This document shows, one piece after another, positions 55,618 to 64,000 of a stretch of DNA of 64,000 bases. Under the pieces are notes generated by a model, which searched no databases, had not been told where the DNA came from, and saw only the letters and a list, made by a program, of their open reading frames with translations. The position numbers were made by a program, and so were the translations under genes. The stretch is from contig NZ_UAPU01000007.1 of the NCBI RefSeq assembly GCF_900445255.1, positions 884,001 through 948,000 of the forward strand, in the 5' to 3' direction. The stretch's first letter is position 1; the number at the start of each line of letters is the position of its first letter. This DNA comes from Anaerobiospirillum thomasii. GTDB taxonomy: Bacteria; Pseudomonadota; Gammaproteobacteria; Enterobacterales; Succinivibrionaceae.

Positions 55618-55998
55618 TTATTTTTTAAGCGGCAGAACTTCAATCCAGTAGCCATCTGGATCTTCTATAAAATAAAGGCCCATCTTCTCATTTACATAGC
55701 ACACACAGCCCATCTCCTGATGGTATTTAAAATACTCATCATAGTCACCCTCAACTCTGACACAAAGATGGGTTTCATTGTCACCAAGCTCGTATGGCTC
55801 TTCTCTGTCCTTAAGATAGGTCAGCTCCAGCTGAAAGTTTGTATATTTATCTTTAAGATACACAAGTGTAAAGGAGCCATCTGAGGCCTCCTTGCGTCTT
55901 GCCTCTTCAAAGCCTAAAGCTTTTTGATAAAACTCAATAGAGCGGTTTAGATCAAGAACATTGATATTCATATGATCAAATCTGGCTTTTATTTCCAT
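55618..55998 (-). CDS. gloA: Glyoxalase I-like VOC protein
   Basis: The 126 residues match lactoylglutathione lyase, which detoxifies methylglyoxal by converting its glutathione hemithioacetal. Family metal ligands are in place: His in FDHMNINV, Glu in FQLELTY, His in NETHLCVRV and Glu in GYWIEVLP. The segments RSIEFYQKALGFEE and FIEDPDGYWIE are the usual signature. It starts 2 bases before the holD-like gene, so the two may be cotranscribed. A different substrate within the VOC superfamily is possible. Confidence 0.8.
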   Translation of the reverse strand: MEIKARFDHMNINVLDLNRSIEFYQKALGFEEARRKEASDGSFTLVYLKDKYTNFQLELTYLKDREEPYELGDNETHLCVRVEGDYDEYFKYHQEMGCVCYVNEKMGLYFIEDPDGYWIEVLPLKK

Positions 55999-56012
55999 AA
56001 AAATCCCCTTAG

Positions 56013-56741
56013 CTAATCCAAATTAATAATCTGTCCGCAACCTTCAATGGTTACAAATCTTTTTACATAAGGCGCAAGCTCTTTACGCCCAAAGTCCATG
56101 GCCTTATCTTTTAAATTCCAGTAATGCATTGGAATAAAGGTATCGACCTTAACCCTCTGCACCAGCTGCAGCGCACCCAGACCAAAATTACTGCCCATAC
56201 GCGGATCAACAGGAAACATGACGGCATCAAAATGATCAGTTACACCAGCCACATACCCAAGTTCACGCTTGAAATACATACCGGCAGCCCTTATTTCAGC
56301 TACCGAGGATTCATCAGTCCAGTGCCAGTTGTTAAGGTCGCCTGCATGAAAAATACATCTGTCATTAACGTTGATAACAAAAGATACTCCGGCATCAGTT
56401 GAGCCACAGGCTTTTATAACTACACTGCCATCATCAAAAACCCCACCCTTGCCGATAAAATGTATGTTATCGGCAAGCTCATCTTTGCCAAGAGTATTGG
56501 TGCTTAAAATATCATCAGAGAGAATATAGGTTTTATTGTCTACAGGAAAATCAAGAATAGCCCTGTCAAAATGATCGTGATGGTGGTGGGATGAGAGCAG
56601 ATAAAATTTATAGTCTTTGTCAAAAAGACTGTGAAGATAGCCATTGTGCGCAGAGCTGTCGCCAAAATAGTCGAGCACAATTACTTTTTTATCTTCTGTC
56701 TGGATCAGAAAACCTGAATGATTGAGATACACAATCTGCAT
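56013..56741 (-). CDS. MBL-fold metal-dependent hydrolase (UlaG/YtkL-like)
   Basis: The 242 residues form a metallo-beta-lactamase fold: strand MQIVYLNHSGFLIQ, metal motif SSHHHHDHFD (about 51-60), the second histidine in IFHAGDLNNWHW, and the final histidine in FIPMHYWN. The layout is that of the stand-alone L-ascorbate-6-phosphate-lactonase/YtkL-like group. The physiological substrate is not known. It lies 14 bases after the next gene downstream (glyoxalase family) on the same strand, suggesting an operon. Confidence 0.75.
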   Translation of the reverse strand: MQIVYLNHSGFLIQTEDKKVIVLDYFGDSSAHNGYLHSLFDKDYKFYLLSSHHHHDHFDRAILDFPVDNKTYILSDDILSTNTLGKDELADNIHFIGKGGVFDDGSVVIKACGSTDAGVSFVINVNDRCIFHAGDLNNWHWTDESSVAEIRAAGMYFKRELGYVAGVTDHFDAVMFPVDPRMGSNFGLGALQLVQRVKVDTFIPMHYWNLKDKAMDFGRKELAPYVKRFVTIEGCGQIINLD

Positions 56742-56848
56742 ATAATATCCCTGGCAATAAAATAAGTCTGTATATTCTATATCAGTTTTGTTAAGTCATT
56801 TAGTGCTTTGTATAAAACTTGGCACTTTGTATTTGTGATGTCAAACGG

Positions 56849-57739
56849 CTACAGATCTGATGGAATATCTGGCATAGCCCCCTTTTGTGTGCAGACATAG
56901 GCAGAGACTTTAACAGCTCTGTCATGGGCCTCTTTTAATTTAAGACCTTTGATAAGTGAGCTTACAACTGTTGCAGTAAAGCTGTCTCCTGCTCCTACTG
57001 TATCTGCAACGCTAACTTTAGGTGTTTTAATGCATGACAGATCATCATTTAGATACACGCTGCTTTGTACTGCCCCTTCAGTAAAGATAAAGCAGTATAT
57101 GCCCACACTTTTAAGATAGGCATAAAAGTCAGTAGCTGTCTCTACATTCAGATTAAGGAGTTTAGACAAAACAGGAAGCTCATCTTCATTGCACTTGAAA
57201 ATATCACAGTGTTTTAAAGAATTTTCTATTATGCAGCGATTGTAAAAACCACCGCGCAGATTGACATCAAAAACCTTTAGGGAACCCTCAGGCATGCTCT
57301 CAAGCACAGTCATTATGGTGTTATGTGTTGTTTCACTTCTCTGTGCAAGCGATCCAAAACAGATAAGATCAAGCTCAGATGCAATCTCCTTTAGCTCATC
57401 AGTAAAGGCTATATTGTCATAGGCAGTATCATCTGCAAATGTATAGGCAGGAATTCCATTGTCATCTAGATTTATATACACGCAGCCTGTAGGTTTGCTG
57501 TTTTCTAAAAGCAGTGATGGCAGATAGCGCATGGCCAGCAGATTTCTTGCTCTAAAACCAAGACTGTCATTGCCAACAGAGCTTATGAGCAGAGCATCTA
57601 AACCATTGTTTTTACAGTGATAGGCAAAGTTGGCAGGCGCTCCTCCTATCTGAGCTCCTGACTCAAAGACATCAAATAAAACCTCACCAATACCTGCACA
57701 TTTGATTTTTTTATTATAAAACCTGGAAAAATCTAACAT
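56849..57739 (-). CDS. PfkB family carbohydrate kinase (fructokinase-like)
   Basis: The 296 residues show the ribokinase/PfkB fold: CAGIGEVLFDVFES at the start, IGGAPANFAYHCKNNGLDA (sugar-binding, PfkB signature 1 region) and the catalytic DTVGAGDSFTATV (Asp base and anion hole). GGAPANFA and the wording GEVLFDVF resemble bacterial fructokinases, which phosphorylate fructose to fructose 6-phosphate. No sugar transporter lies beside it, so the substrate remains inferred. Confidence 0.8.
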   Translation of the reverse strand: MLDFSRFYNKKIKCAGIGEVLFDVFESGAQIGGAPANFAYHCKNNGLDALLISSVGNDSLGFRARNLLAMRYLPSLLLENSKPTGCVYINLDDNGIPAYTFADDTAYDNIAFTDELKEIASELDLICFGSLAQRSETTHNTIMTVLESMPEGSLKVFDVNLRGGFYNRCIIENSLKHCDIFKCNEDELPVLSKLLNLNVETATDFYAYLKSVGIYCFIFTEGAVQSSVYLNDDLSCIKTPKVSVADTVGAGDSFTATVVSSLIKGLKLKEAHDRAVKVSAYVCTQKGAMPDIPSDL

Positions 57740-57946
57740 GGCAAACCTTTAAACTTATGCATCTAAACCTTAGTGTACAGCAGACACAAAAAGTTTGTAA
57801 TCTGTGATGATAAAGGAGCGTTGCAGCGCCTCGACAGTTTAATTCTAGCGTTTTTTACTTTGTCGCGTAAAGACAATAGGATAGCGTGAAGATTAAAAAA
57901 TTATCTTCATGATTCTGTCTTAAAAACTTTGGGATTTAATCTGAAG

Positions 57947-58022
57947 TGGCAGGGGCAGAAGGACTCGAACCCTCAACCATCGGTTTTGGAGACCGCTGTT
58001 CTACCATTAGAACTATGCCCCT
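57947..58022 (-). tRNA. tRNA-Trp (anticodon CCA)
   Basis: On the minus strand a complete cloverleaf runs from AGGGGCA (58022) to the encoded CCA (57949-57947). The acceptor stem pairs AGGGGCA with TGCCCCT, the anticodon loop reads CTCCAAA, and the T-arm is GAGGGTTCGAGTCCTTC. All arms pair. Confidence 0.95.
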
Positions 58023-58225
58023 GCAAAAGATGCGGTGTATTATGCCTAAAAAAATACCTATTGTAAACATCAAAGATGAAAAAAAGATGATTTTTTTACA
58101 TTGACTGCCTCTGTATGACGCGCATAAGTAAGCAAAGTTCCTTCTGTGTCAAAGCTTATATGCCATTTTAGTGCTGATTTTTTTGATGTACTTAACAAAA
58201 TATTTATTTAGTCTTTATTTTTGTG

Positions 58226-58312
58226 TATAATTTAACTTTCAGGAACAGCGCAAAAAGCGACATCCTGAAGCTGCGCGTCCCGTTCCAACTGTAACAGTCA
58301 GTCAAAAGGGAC
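58226..58312 (+). promoter_or_regulatory. pyrBI promoter -10 and structured leader
   Basis: TATAAT at 58226-58231 precedes a leader of about 80 bases. GTCCC (58277-58281) can pair with GGGAC (58308-58312), which contains the pyrB Shine-Dalgarno sequence AAGGGA; an inner hairpin ACTG-TAA-CAGT lies between. A competing pairing of GGAAC (58242) with GTTCC (58282) would free it. No PyrL-type leader peptide with a U-rich attenuator was found. Confidence 0.45.
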
Positions 58313-58319
58313 CAATTTT

Positions 58320-59243
58320 ATGACCAATGCCCTCTTTCAAAAAGACATTATCTCAATCTCTGAGTTTAATCGTGATCATATTGAGCTTATCCTAGATACA
58401 GCCCAGAAACTAAAAGACAATCCACGTGATGATCTCTTAAAAGGCAAATTAGTTGGTGTAACTTTCTTTGAAGGTTCAACCAGAACCCGCCTGTCATTTG
58501 AGACTGCCATTCATCGTCTAGGAGGCCAGGTTATAGGCTTTTCTGATGCCTCAAACACCTCTCTTGGCAAAAAAGGTGAAACCTTAAGCGACTCAATCAG
58601 AATTATTACCTCATATACCGACGCTTTAGTCATGCGCCATCATATGGAAGGTGTCGCACGTCTTGCCGCCGACATTTCTCCTGTACCTGTAATCAATGCC
58701 GGTGACGGTGCCAATCAGCACCCATCACAGACCATGCTTGATCTTTTCACCATCAGAGAGACACAGGGCACATTAGATGGCATCAGCATAGCTTTTGTAG
58801 GTGACCTCAAATACGGCCGTACAGTCCACTCCCTGGCCGAGGCTCTGTCACTTTACGGCGCAAGAATCTATTTAGTCTCCCCTCAGTCACTTGCCATGCC
58901 AGGTTATATTCTCAAGCATCTTGATAGGGCTGGTATTGAGTATTCAGTACATGAGACTATTGAGGAGATCATGCCTAAGGTTGATATTCTCTATATGACA
59001 CGTGTACAAAAAGAGCGTTTTGATGAAACTGAATATCAGCACCTGCGCTCTAAGTATATTCTGCAGGCCAGCATGCTCTCAGAGGCCAAGCGCAACATGA
59101 AGATTCTGCATCCGCTACCACGTATTGATGAGATTACTCTTGATGTTGATGCTTCACATCATGCCTACTACTTTGAGCAAGCCAAAAACGGCGTCTTTGC
59201 CCGTCAGGCAATTTTATCTTTAGTATTAAATAAGGAGATCTAA
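58320..59243 (+). CDS. pyrB: Aspartate carbamoyltransferase catalytic subunit PyrB
   Basis: PyrB condenses carbamoyl phosphate and aspartate, the committed step of pyrimidine synthesis. The 307 residues show the carbamoyl-phosphate site [30 protein letters not shown] and HPLPRIDEI. The gene is followed one base later by pyrI, so the enzyme is the allosteric dodecamer known from E. coli. Confidence 0.97.
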   Translation: MTNALFQKDIISISEFNRDHIELILDTAQKLKDNPRDDLLKGKLVGVTFFEGSTRTRLSFETAIHRLGGQVIGFSDASNTSLGKKGETLSDSIRIITSYTDALVMRHHMEGVARLAADISPVPVINAGDGANQHPSQTMLDLFTIRETQGTLDGISIAFVGDLKYGRTVHSLAEALSLYGARIYLVSPQSLAMPGYILKHLDRAGIEYSVHETIEEIMPKVDILYMTRVQKERFDETEYQHLRSKYILQASMLSEAKRNMKILHPLPRIDEITLDVDASHHAYYFEQAKNGVFARQAILSLVLNKEI

Positions 59244-59244
59244 T

Positions 59245-59751
59245 ATGTCAGAGTGCAATAACAATACAAATGAGATCTCAAAAGATAAGCTTTTAGTTGA
59301 GGCCATTGCAAACGGTACAGTTATTGATCATATAGCCCCAGGTCAGGCTATGAATATTCTGCGCCTGTTCAACTTCCTTGGCCGTCACAATCATATTACT
59401 GTAGGCTTTAACCTGCGCTCAGGTGAGCTTGGCTCAAAGGACATCATCAAGATTGAAGATGTTAAGTTCTCACCATCAGAGACACAGCAGCTGGCCCTTT
59501 TAGCTCCTAATGCCACTGTAAATCAGATTGACAACTACAAGGTTGTGGATAAATATGATCTGCATCTGCCACAGGAAACTGTAGGAGCCTTTGACTGCCC
59601 TAACAGCAACTGCATAACCCATGTGGAAAAAGGCGCAACACCTAGATTTAAAGTATCTAAAGAAGGTGAGCAGGTCATGATGCGCTGTCACTACTGTGAA
59701 AGAGTTTTTGAAAGAGAGGTTGTGCTTGATCACAACGGTCTGTCATCATAG
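59245..59751 (+). CDS. pyrI: Aspartate carbamoyltransferase regulatory subunit PyrI
   Basis: PyrI binds CTP/ATP and sets the activity of PyrB. The 168 residues have the nucleotide domain (about 12-105, GTVIDHIAPGQAMNILRLF) and a zinc domain whose four cysteines lie in CPNSNC and CHYC. E. coli PyrI has 153 residues; the extra length is at the N-terminus. Coupled to pyrB by a one-base gap. Confidence 0.96.
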   Translation: MSECNNNTNEISKDKLLVEAIANGTVIDHIAPGQAMNILRLFNFLGRHNHITVGFNLRSGELGSKDIIKIEDVKFSPSETQQLALLAPNATVNQIDNYKVVDKYDLHLPQETVGAFDCPNSNCITHVEKGATPRFKVSKEGEQVMMRCHYCERVFEREVVLDHNGLSS

Positions 59752-59764
59752 ACAGAGATTTTAT

Positions 59765-59796
59765 AACAGGGGGCAGATATACTGCCCCCTTGTTAT
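59765..59796. terminator. Terminator between pyrI and rlmD
   Basis: The stem AACA-GGGGGCAG / CTGCCCCC-TTGTT (loop ATATA) lies between two convergent genes. The plus-strand tail is TTGTTATTT. It can serve both directions. Confidence 0.75.
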
Positions 59797-59807
59797 TTGA
59801 CCGCACT

Positions 59808-61151
59808 CTATAGTCTTTCTAAAAGACACACAGTCTCCACATGCATACTGTGCTCAAACATATCCACGCCAATAATTTTATGTACCTTAAATCCGGATTT
59901 AATAAAATGCGGCAGATCGCGCTCACAGGCCTTTAGTGAGCAGAAGATCAGGGCCAAATGCAAAGGCTGTTTTAAAGCGCATATAGCCTTGCAGCTCTGC
60001 TCTTTAAGTCCCACGCGTGAGGGATCTGCAATAATGGCCCCTACATCATCGCCTACATTGTGCAAAAGATAATCTGCCATATCGGCACAGACAAAACTTA
60101 CATTTTCAATATGGTTTAAAACTGCATTTTCTTTCGCTGCATCAATTGAGCTTTGCACTATCTCAACACCGCAGACCTCTTTAAAATGACGGGCTAAAGG
60201 CAGGGTCATAGTACCTACACCACAGCACAGATCCAAAGCCTTATCTTTGTTTTTAGCACAGCTTACAAAATCAATAACCTCTTTGTACATTTTATCCATG
60301 GCTCTGTCATTAACCTGCATAAAGGTGTTGACGCCTATATTGAAGGTAAAATCAAGAATAGAGGCCCTGATATGCTTCTTGCTGCCCAGATAACGTATTT
60401 CACCGCGATTTAGACTGTTGTCACGCTGCGGGCGCACTGACAGAGCAACAACATCAAGATGATATTTCTGTTGCATGGCATAAAGAATGTTATCAAGCTC
60501 TGCGCTTTCATCCTTTGTAACATAGAGCATGACAAGACGCTGCTCTCCACTCTCTCGCAGCAGTATCTCTCTTACTGTACCAGTGTGCTCTGTCTCATCA
60601 TAAATCTCAATCTTGTGCTGACAAAAGGCCTGACACAAATCAGAACATATGGCAGAAAACCATAAAGGCTCAACACTGCAGATATCTACAGCTAAAACCT
60701 TATGAGAATAGGGCTCATAAAAACCGCATATAATCTGCCCCTGCTGCAGTGCAAATTTTCTTATGCTCTTGTTGCGATATGGATCTTTTGTATCAGCCCT
60801 GTCTGCACCAAGCAGAGTATCTGCAATCTTGTCATCTAGCTTTAAGTCACTAAGGGCATCTTTAATGGCGCGTATTTTAAGTTCATGCTGCGCCTTAGTA
60901 TTTAAATGCTGTATATGACAGCTGCCGCACTCAAAAAAATGCCTGCAGAACACCTGAGCCCTGTCAGGTGATGGACTTATAATCTTTACAGCCACACCCT
61001 CGCGGCGTTTTGATCCTTTGACAAAATAATCTTTAATCTGTGTTAATACTGTCTCACCTACAAGAGCATTTTTAATATAGACTTCATCCTCACCATCATA
61101 GGCAATACCAACGCCAAGATCCGAGAGTTTTTCAATTTTAAGCTCTTTCAT
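59808..61151 (-). CDS. rlmD: 23S rRNA m5U1939 methyltransferase RlmD
   Basis: RlmD (RumA) methylates U1939 of 23S rRNA. The protein has an N-terminal TRAM domain (about 1-60), the iron-sulfur cysteines CRHFFECGSC (about 84-93), a SAM domain with LDLCCGVGTMTLPLA and the nucleophile cysteine in LIFCSLKAC. The motif after that cysteine (SLKACERD) departs from the usual NPxTLARD, and the DPPR box reads DPSRVG. The [4Fe-4S] motif separates it from TrmA. The ATG at 61151 with AGAGGA upstream is preferred over one at 61169. Confidence 0.85.
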   Translation of the reverse strand: MKELKIEKLSDLGVGIAYDGEDEVYIKNALVGETVLTQIKDYFVKGSKRREGVAVKIISPSPDRAQVFCRHFFECGSCHIQHLNTKAQHELKIRAIKDALSDLKLDDKIADTLLGADRADTKDPYRNKSIRKFALQQGQIICGFYEPYSHKVLAVDICSVEPLWFSAICSDLCQAFCQHKIEIYDETEHTGTVREILLRESGEQRLVMLYVTKDESAELDNILYAMQQKYHLDVVALSVRPQRDNSLNRGEIRYLGSKKHIRASILDFTFNIGVNTFMQVNDRAMDKMYKEVIDFVSCAKNKDKALDLCCGVGTMTLPLARHFKEVCGVEIVQSSIDAAKENAVLNHIENVSFVCADMADYLLHNVGDDVGAIIADPSRVGLKEQSCKAICALKQPLHLALIFCSLKACERDLPHFIKSGFKVHKIIGVDMFEHSMHVETVCLLERL

Positions 61152-61319
61152 AACTATCCTCTGCACCAAACGGCGCTATTGTAGCCTTTTTTCTATACAG
61201 CTGCTCTAAAAGTTATACGCGTGTATCTACATTATTTTGCATTTTTTCAAAATATCCTATACTTAGCATACAATAATCATTAAAATCTTATTGATAAAAG
61301 TTAATATTTTGGAGTCAAC

Positions 61320-61814
61320 ATGATTAAAGTAGTTAATCTTTCGCTGCTTGCCATATCAGTTGTAACAGCTTTTACTCTGACTGCATGCACCAACCCTACA
61401 TCAACTGCAGGTACTAGTGCATACTTTACAGAAGGCGTAGTTAAAGATATAGAAGTTATCAGTATAGATCAGAAAAAATATGACAATACCAAGAATGTAG
61501 GTATAGGCGCTGCAGGTGGTGCTGTACTAGGTCAGATCATAGGGGGCAATACCAAGGGTACATTAATAGGTGCAGGTATTGGTGCCATTATAGGCGGCGG
61601 TGCCTCCATGATAGGCAACAGTGCCGACGGAATGCGTCTTACTGTTGATACAGCCAATGGACTGCAGCTTGTAGATACGCTGTACTCCTGCCTTATCAGA
61701 AAAAATACAAAAATCCGTATGGTAAATCATAAAAACGGTATACAGATACAGGTTCTGACCACATCAGGCTATAAGACAGCAACTGCCGATCCTGTCTCAA
61801 AGTGCAAAAGATAA
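61320..61814 (+). CDS. Glycine-zipper outer-membrane lipoprotein (SlyB/Pcp-like)
   Basis: The 164 residues begin with a lipoprotein signal peptide and lipobox LTAC (Cys23). Residues about 60-98 form a two-helix glycine zipper (GIGAAGGAVLGQIIGG and GAGIGAIIGGGASMIG) as in SlyB, Pcp and related 17-kDa antigens. These proteins associate with outer-membrane proteins and support envelope integrity. A C-terminal beta-rich part with two cysteines follows. GGAG precedes the ATG by 7 bases. Confidence 0.78.
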   Translation: MIKVVNLSLLAISVVTAFTLTACTNPTSTAGTSAYFTEGVVKDIEVISIDQKKYDNTKNVGIGAAGGAVLGQIIGGNTKGTLIGAGIGAIIGGGASMIGNSADGMRLTVDTANGLQLVDTLYSCLIRKNTKIRMVNHKNGIQIQVLTTSGYKTATADPVSKCKR

Positions 61815-61931
61815 TCTGATATAGTCTGTACAAAAGCAGTTTTTAGCTGCTTTTTATTTTGCAAACAACAATATATACAGATACAGCTATGCTCTTTTAA
61901 AAATCATAATCAAGGGATTGTGGTTGAGAAG

Positions 61932-62000
61932 TGGTGGCCCATTCCCGGCTCGAACGGGAGACCCAACGATTATGAGTCGTTTGCTCTAACCAACTGAGCT
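61932..62000 (-). pseudogene. tRNA with CAU anticodon, 5' end replaced (tRNA-Ile2 or Met)
   Basis: On the minus strand positions 9 to 76 of a tRNA are intact: D-arm GCTCAGTTGGTTAGAGC, anticodon arm AACGA-CTCATAA-TCGTT, T-arm TCCCG-TTCGAGC-CGGGA, and 3' ATGGGCC-A-CCA. The bases upstream of position 9 (revcomp of 62001-62008) do not give the needed GGCCCAT and lack U8, so the acceptor stem cannot form. The break coincides with the predicted end of the insertion sequence. GGGCC in the acceptor and the anticodon stem resemble the AUA-decoding tRNA-Ile2 (lysidine-modified CAU) more than elongator Met. An automatic tool may still call it a tRNA. Confidence 0.7.
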
Positions 62001-64000
62001 CCCGAGTTTGACAGTTTGTAACCTAAATTCTGCATGCCCTATAGTATACAAGATCTTAGAGAACGCATGGTTTAAACCAGCTCTATAGCCGACAGATCAA
62101 CACCTAATGCACCTAGGATGATTTTTTGGGTTTTTGTCAGAGCCTTGGTCAGAAAAATATCCGATTTCGAGCGTTTAATACTTATATCATCAAGCTCTCT
62201 TAGTAGTTTCTCATAGGTCATTTTAATAAAGCGTTTTGGCTCTTCGACCTTTAGCTTATTTATAACTTCCTGTATAAAGCTGTGTACAACTAGAGCCATA
62301 AAAATCACAAACATTTTACCTCTTGCAGTATTAGAGTTATGAATTTTTAATCTATCGCAGTCTAAAGTGTTCTTGGCAGTATCAAAGATCTTTTCCTGCA
62401 CATCTTTGTGCCTGTAGGCAGACAGTACATCAGCGCCACTAAGATCAGAGTTAGTAGTAAACAGTGCAAAAAAGCCAAGCAGCTTCTGAGCTTTTATTAT
62501 TTTATCTTCATCCTCTTTAAATACGTATCCACAAGGGTTACTGTCATCTTTTATGCAATTGTGAAACTTGCACAGAGACTTAGCTTTTCTTTGTGTTATT
62601 GGCATACCATCATCATTAACTTCCTTGATTTTTTCAATCTCAGCGGCAACTTCTTGACTGAGTATTTTATTATCGTCATAACACTTATTCATATCATGGT
62701 AAATATGCAGGACCCCTTTTACATCTTCTATTGTATGCTCTATGTGATGGCCGTAAATTCCTGGATATTCAGACAATTCATATTTTGGCAACCTATATGC
62801 CTGAGAGTTAGACAGAGCCTCAATAACCTCAAGGGCTTGCTTATACCTGCTAAGAGAAACACCAACAATGAGTTTTAGCCCAGCATTGTCAAGAAAAGTA
62901 ATACCTTTCTGGCTAAAGAAACCTCTGTCAAAGGTGCAGACATTGCGCGTGCTGATACCAAGACGCTTGGCATCATTGATTACGTATGGTAGTTGCGTAG
63001 AATCATTCAGAGAGCCATTGTACATTGAATAATACAGTGGCTTTTTACTTTTTATACTTGAGAACATGCCAAGATTAACCTGTGGCAAATCCTCTTTATC
63101 TCTGTTATAACCAAACTCAGCATGCTGTATCTCTTGTGCATATGAGGAAAATGAAGTTACGTCGTAACATATTGCCTCATTCAGATCCATATGTTTTTTC
63201 AGCCATAATTCGAAAAATGAATCTATATCTTCCTGTTCACAAAGAGAAAACAGCCTTGATATTGTTGAATCACTAACAGAGCCAATCTCAGGCTCATCAA
63301 AGACAAATGTCTTTGAAAAGTCATCAATATTACTCATGGTTGAATCACCAGAGGCTATAAGACACGCTGTTGCAGTTAAATAGTCAGACTCTTTTTTATC
63401 AAAGATCTTTTTTATACAGTCACTCAAACCTGTATTTTCAAAAATCTTTTTTAATATCAGAGAGCTGCCTTTAACAACATCACCATTAACCACAGGTACA
63501 CCATGAGATATAGATGTAATCTTTGAACCTCTTTTTTGCTTTTTAGCTTTACGCTCTTCCTTTTTATCTAATACCACCTGAGGGATGGCCGCACCGGTAA
63601 TAGCAAAATATTTGTCATTAGGGTGAAACAGTGTTGGATCAGTCTCACTGACTCGACCAACGATAACAGACTTATTGCGGGACTGTCCTTTTTCATTTCT
63701 AAAAAAGGAAGTGTACATATACAGATATTTAATAGGCCTGCCACCACGTATTTCAGACTGTGTATAGCACCTGCTTTGAGGAACAGCATATGTTATTTCG
63801 TAATAAATCATGAAAAGCTCCCTAAAATCACTACTATACAAATAACTTAAACTGGTAATATATAGTATACAGAAAAACAATAAAAAAGCAATGAGTTTTA
63901 CTAAAAAAATCATTGCTAACAGTAAATTATTTAAAAAATGATCAGTAAATATAAATGGCTGGGCAAACTACTATATATTGCATGAAAAATTTAGGTTGTA
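62001..64000 (-). mobile_element. IS1634-like insertion sequence (right end at or beyond window edge)
   Basis: The element carries one long DDE transposase on the minus strand. Inverted ends are visible: TGTAACCTAAATTCTGCATG near 62018-62037 matches the reverse complement of the last 25 bases of the window (TACAACCTAAATTTTTCATG), with the core AACCTAAATT identical. Between them lie about 1.98 kb. The outer left boundary is set at 62001 because tRNA homology stops there; the matching right outer part would lie outside the window. Confidence 0.78.
62072..63811 (-). CDS. IS1634/IS4-type DDE transposase
   Basis: This enzyme cuts and joins the ends of the insertion sequence. From the ATG at 63811 (AGGGAG 6 bases upstream) it has 579 residues; the frame runs upstream to 63913 without homology. 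The acidic triad is recognisable: Asp in AICYDVTSFSS, Asp in VCTFDRGFFSQKG, and Glu in YRHKDVQEKIFDTAKN (the Y-(2)-R-(3)-D/E-(6)-K like motif of the IS4 clan). A large insertion lies between the second and third acidic residue, as in the IS1634 family. The frame is intact, so the element may still move. Confidence 0.85.
   Translation of the reverse strand: MIYYEITYAVPQSRCYTQSEIRGGRPIKYLYMYTSFFRNEKGQSRNKSVIVGRVSETDPTLFHPNDKYFAITGAAIPQVVLDKKEERKAKKQKRGSKITSISHGVPVVNGDVVKGSSLILKKIFENTGLSDCIKKIFDKKESDYLTATACLIASGDSTMSNIDDFSKTFVFDEPEIGSVSDSTISRLFSLCEQEDIDSFFELWLKKHMDLNEAICYDVTSFSSYAQEIQHAEFGYNRDKEDLPQVNLGMFSSIKSKKPLYYSMYNGSLNDSTQLPYVINDAKRLGISTRNVCTFDRGFFSQKGITFLDNAGLKLIVGVSLSRYKQALEVIEALSNSQAYRLPKYELSEYPGIYGHHIEHTIEDVKGVLHIYHDMNKCYDDNKILSQEVAAEIEKIKEVNDDGMPITQRKAKSLCKFHNCIKDDSNPCGYVFKEDEDKIIKAQKLLGFFALFTTNSDLSGADVLSAYRHKDVQEKIFDTAKNTLDCDRLKIHNSNTARGKMFVIFMALVVHSFIQEVINKLKVEEPKRFIKMTYEKLLRELDDISIKRSKSDIFLTKALTKTQKIILGALGVDLSAIELV

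Noticed and set aside
58240-58318. A 26-codon open frame running into the pyrB start, as a leader peptide
   Set aside because: There is no start codon or ribosome site in that frame, and a stop lies just upstream; it is better explained as structured leader.
61932-62006. Ordinary elongator tRNA-Met
   Set aside because: The anticodon is CAU, but the acceptor stem does not pair, U8 is missing and the remaining identity bases resemble tRNA-Ile2.

Overview
The window is a stretch of chromosome from a gammaproteobacterium. Block after block keeps the gene order of Escherichia coli: rppH-ptsP with divergent mutH; cysZ-ptsI-crr; rsmI divergent from lpoA; sspB-rpsI-rplM beside yhcB-degQ-degS; the whole division and cell-wall (dcw) cluster; pntAB; holD-rimI; pyrBI. 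The moderate A+T content, fused gene blocks, two ftsZ genes and decayed sugar-PTS genes would fit a host-associated anaerobe of the Aeromonadales/Succinivibrionaceae type. That placement is an inference from memory of gene content, not a search result.

Left part (1-16.0 kb), core genome. PTS-Ntr enzyme I (ptsP, cut by the window edge) and rppH face mutH. A small CBM48 protein follows, then a cysZ / enzyme-I-like / IIA-Glc-like operon. This operon is the E. coli cysZ-cysK-ptsHI-crr locus without cysK and ptsH; its enzyme I lacks the catalytic cysteine and its IIA lacks both active-site histidines. RNase P RNA with a clear promoter abuts it. Next come rsmI, lpoA, sspB, the S9/L13 operon and the zapG-degQ-degS envelope-stress block.

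Accessory patch (16.0-24.5 kb). It contains a 3'-truncated type III secretion gene (sctU), a transposase-like ORF with no catalytic core that overlaps a truncated lgt, a group II intron with a frameshifted reverse transcriptase, and the 3' part of a SpoIIE/RsbU-type phosphatase gene. The two intron flanks belong to unrelated genes, which suggests recombination between intron copies. Two tandem eptA-type phosphoethanolamine transferases follow.

Transport block (24.6-32.9 kb). It holds a LysE-type exporter, a polar amino-acid ABC permease and binding protein without an ATPase, and a complete dipeptide-type ABC transporter (binding protein, two permeases, two ATPases).

dcw cluster (32.9-50.8 kb, all minus strand): mraZ-rsmH-ftsL-ftsI-murE-murF-mraY-murD-ftsW-murG-murC-ftsQ-ftsA-ftsZ, then a terminator, then a second full ftsZ. 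A MraZ-type operator with three 10-bp-spaced repeats precedes mraZ. ddl is absent.

Right part (50.8-64 kb): a cysteine-rich Sel1 protein, transhydrogenase pntAB, holD-like/rimI, a glyoxalase-family protein, an MBL-fold hydrolase, a PfkB sugar kinase, tRNA-Trp, pyrBI, rlmD, a glycine-zipper lipoprotein, and a CAU-anticodon tRNA whose first 8 bases appear replaced by the end of an IS1634-like insertion sequence running to the window edge.
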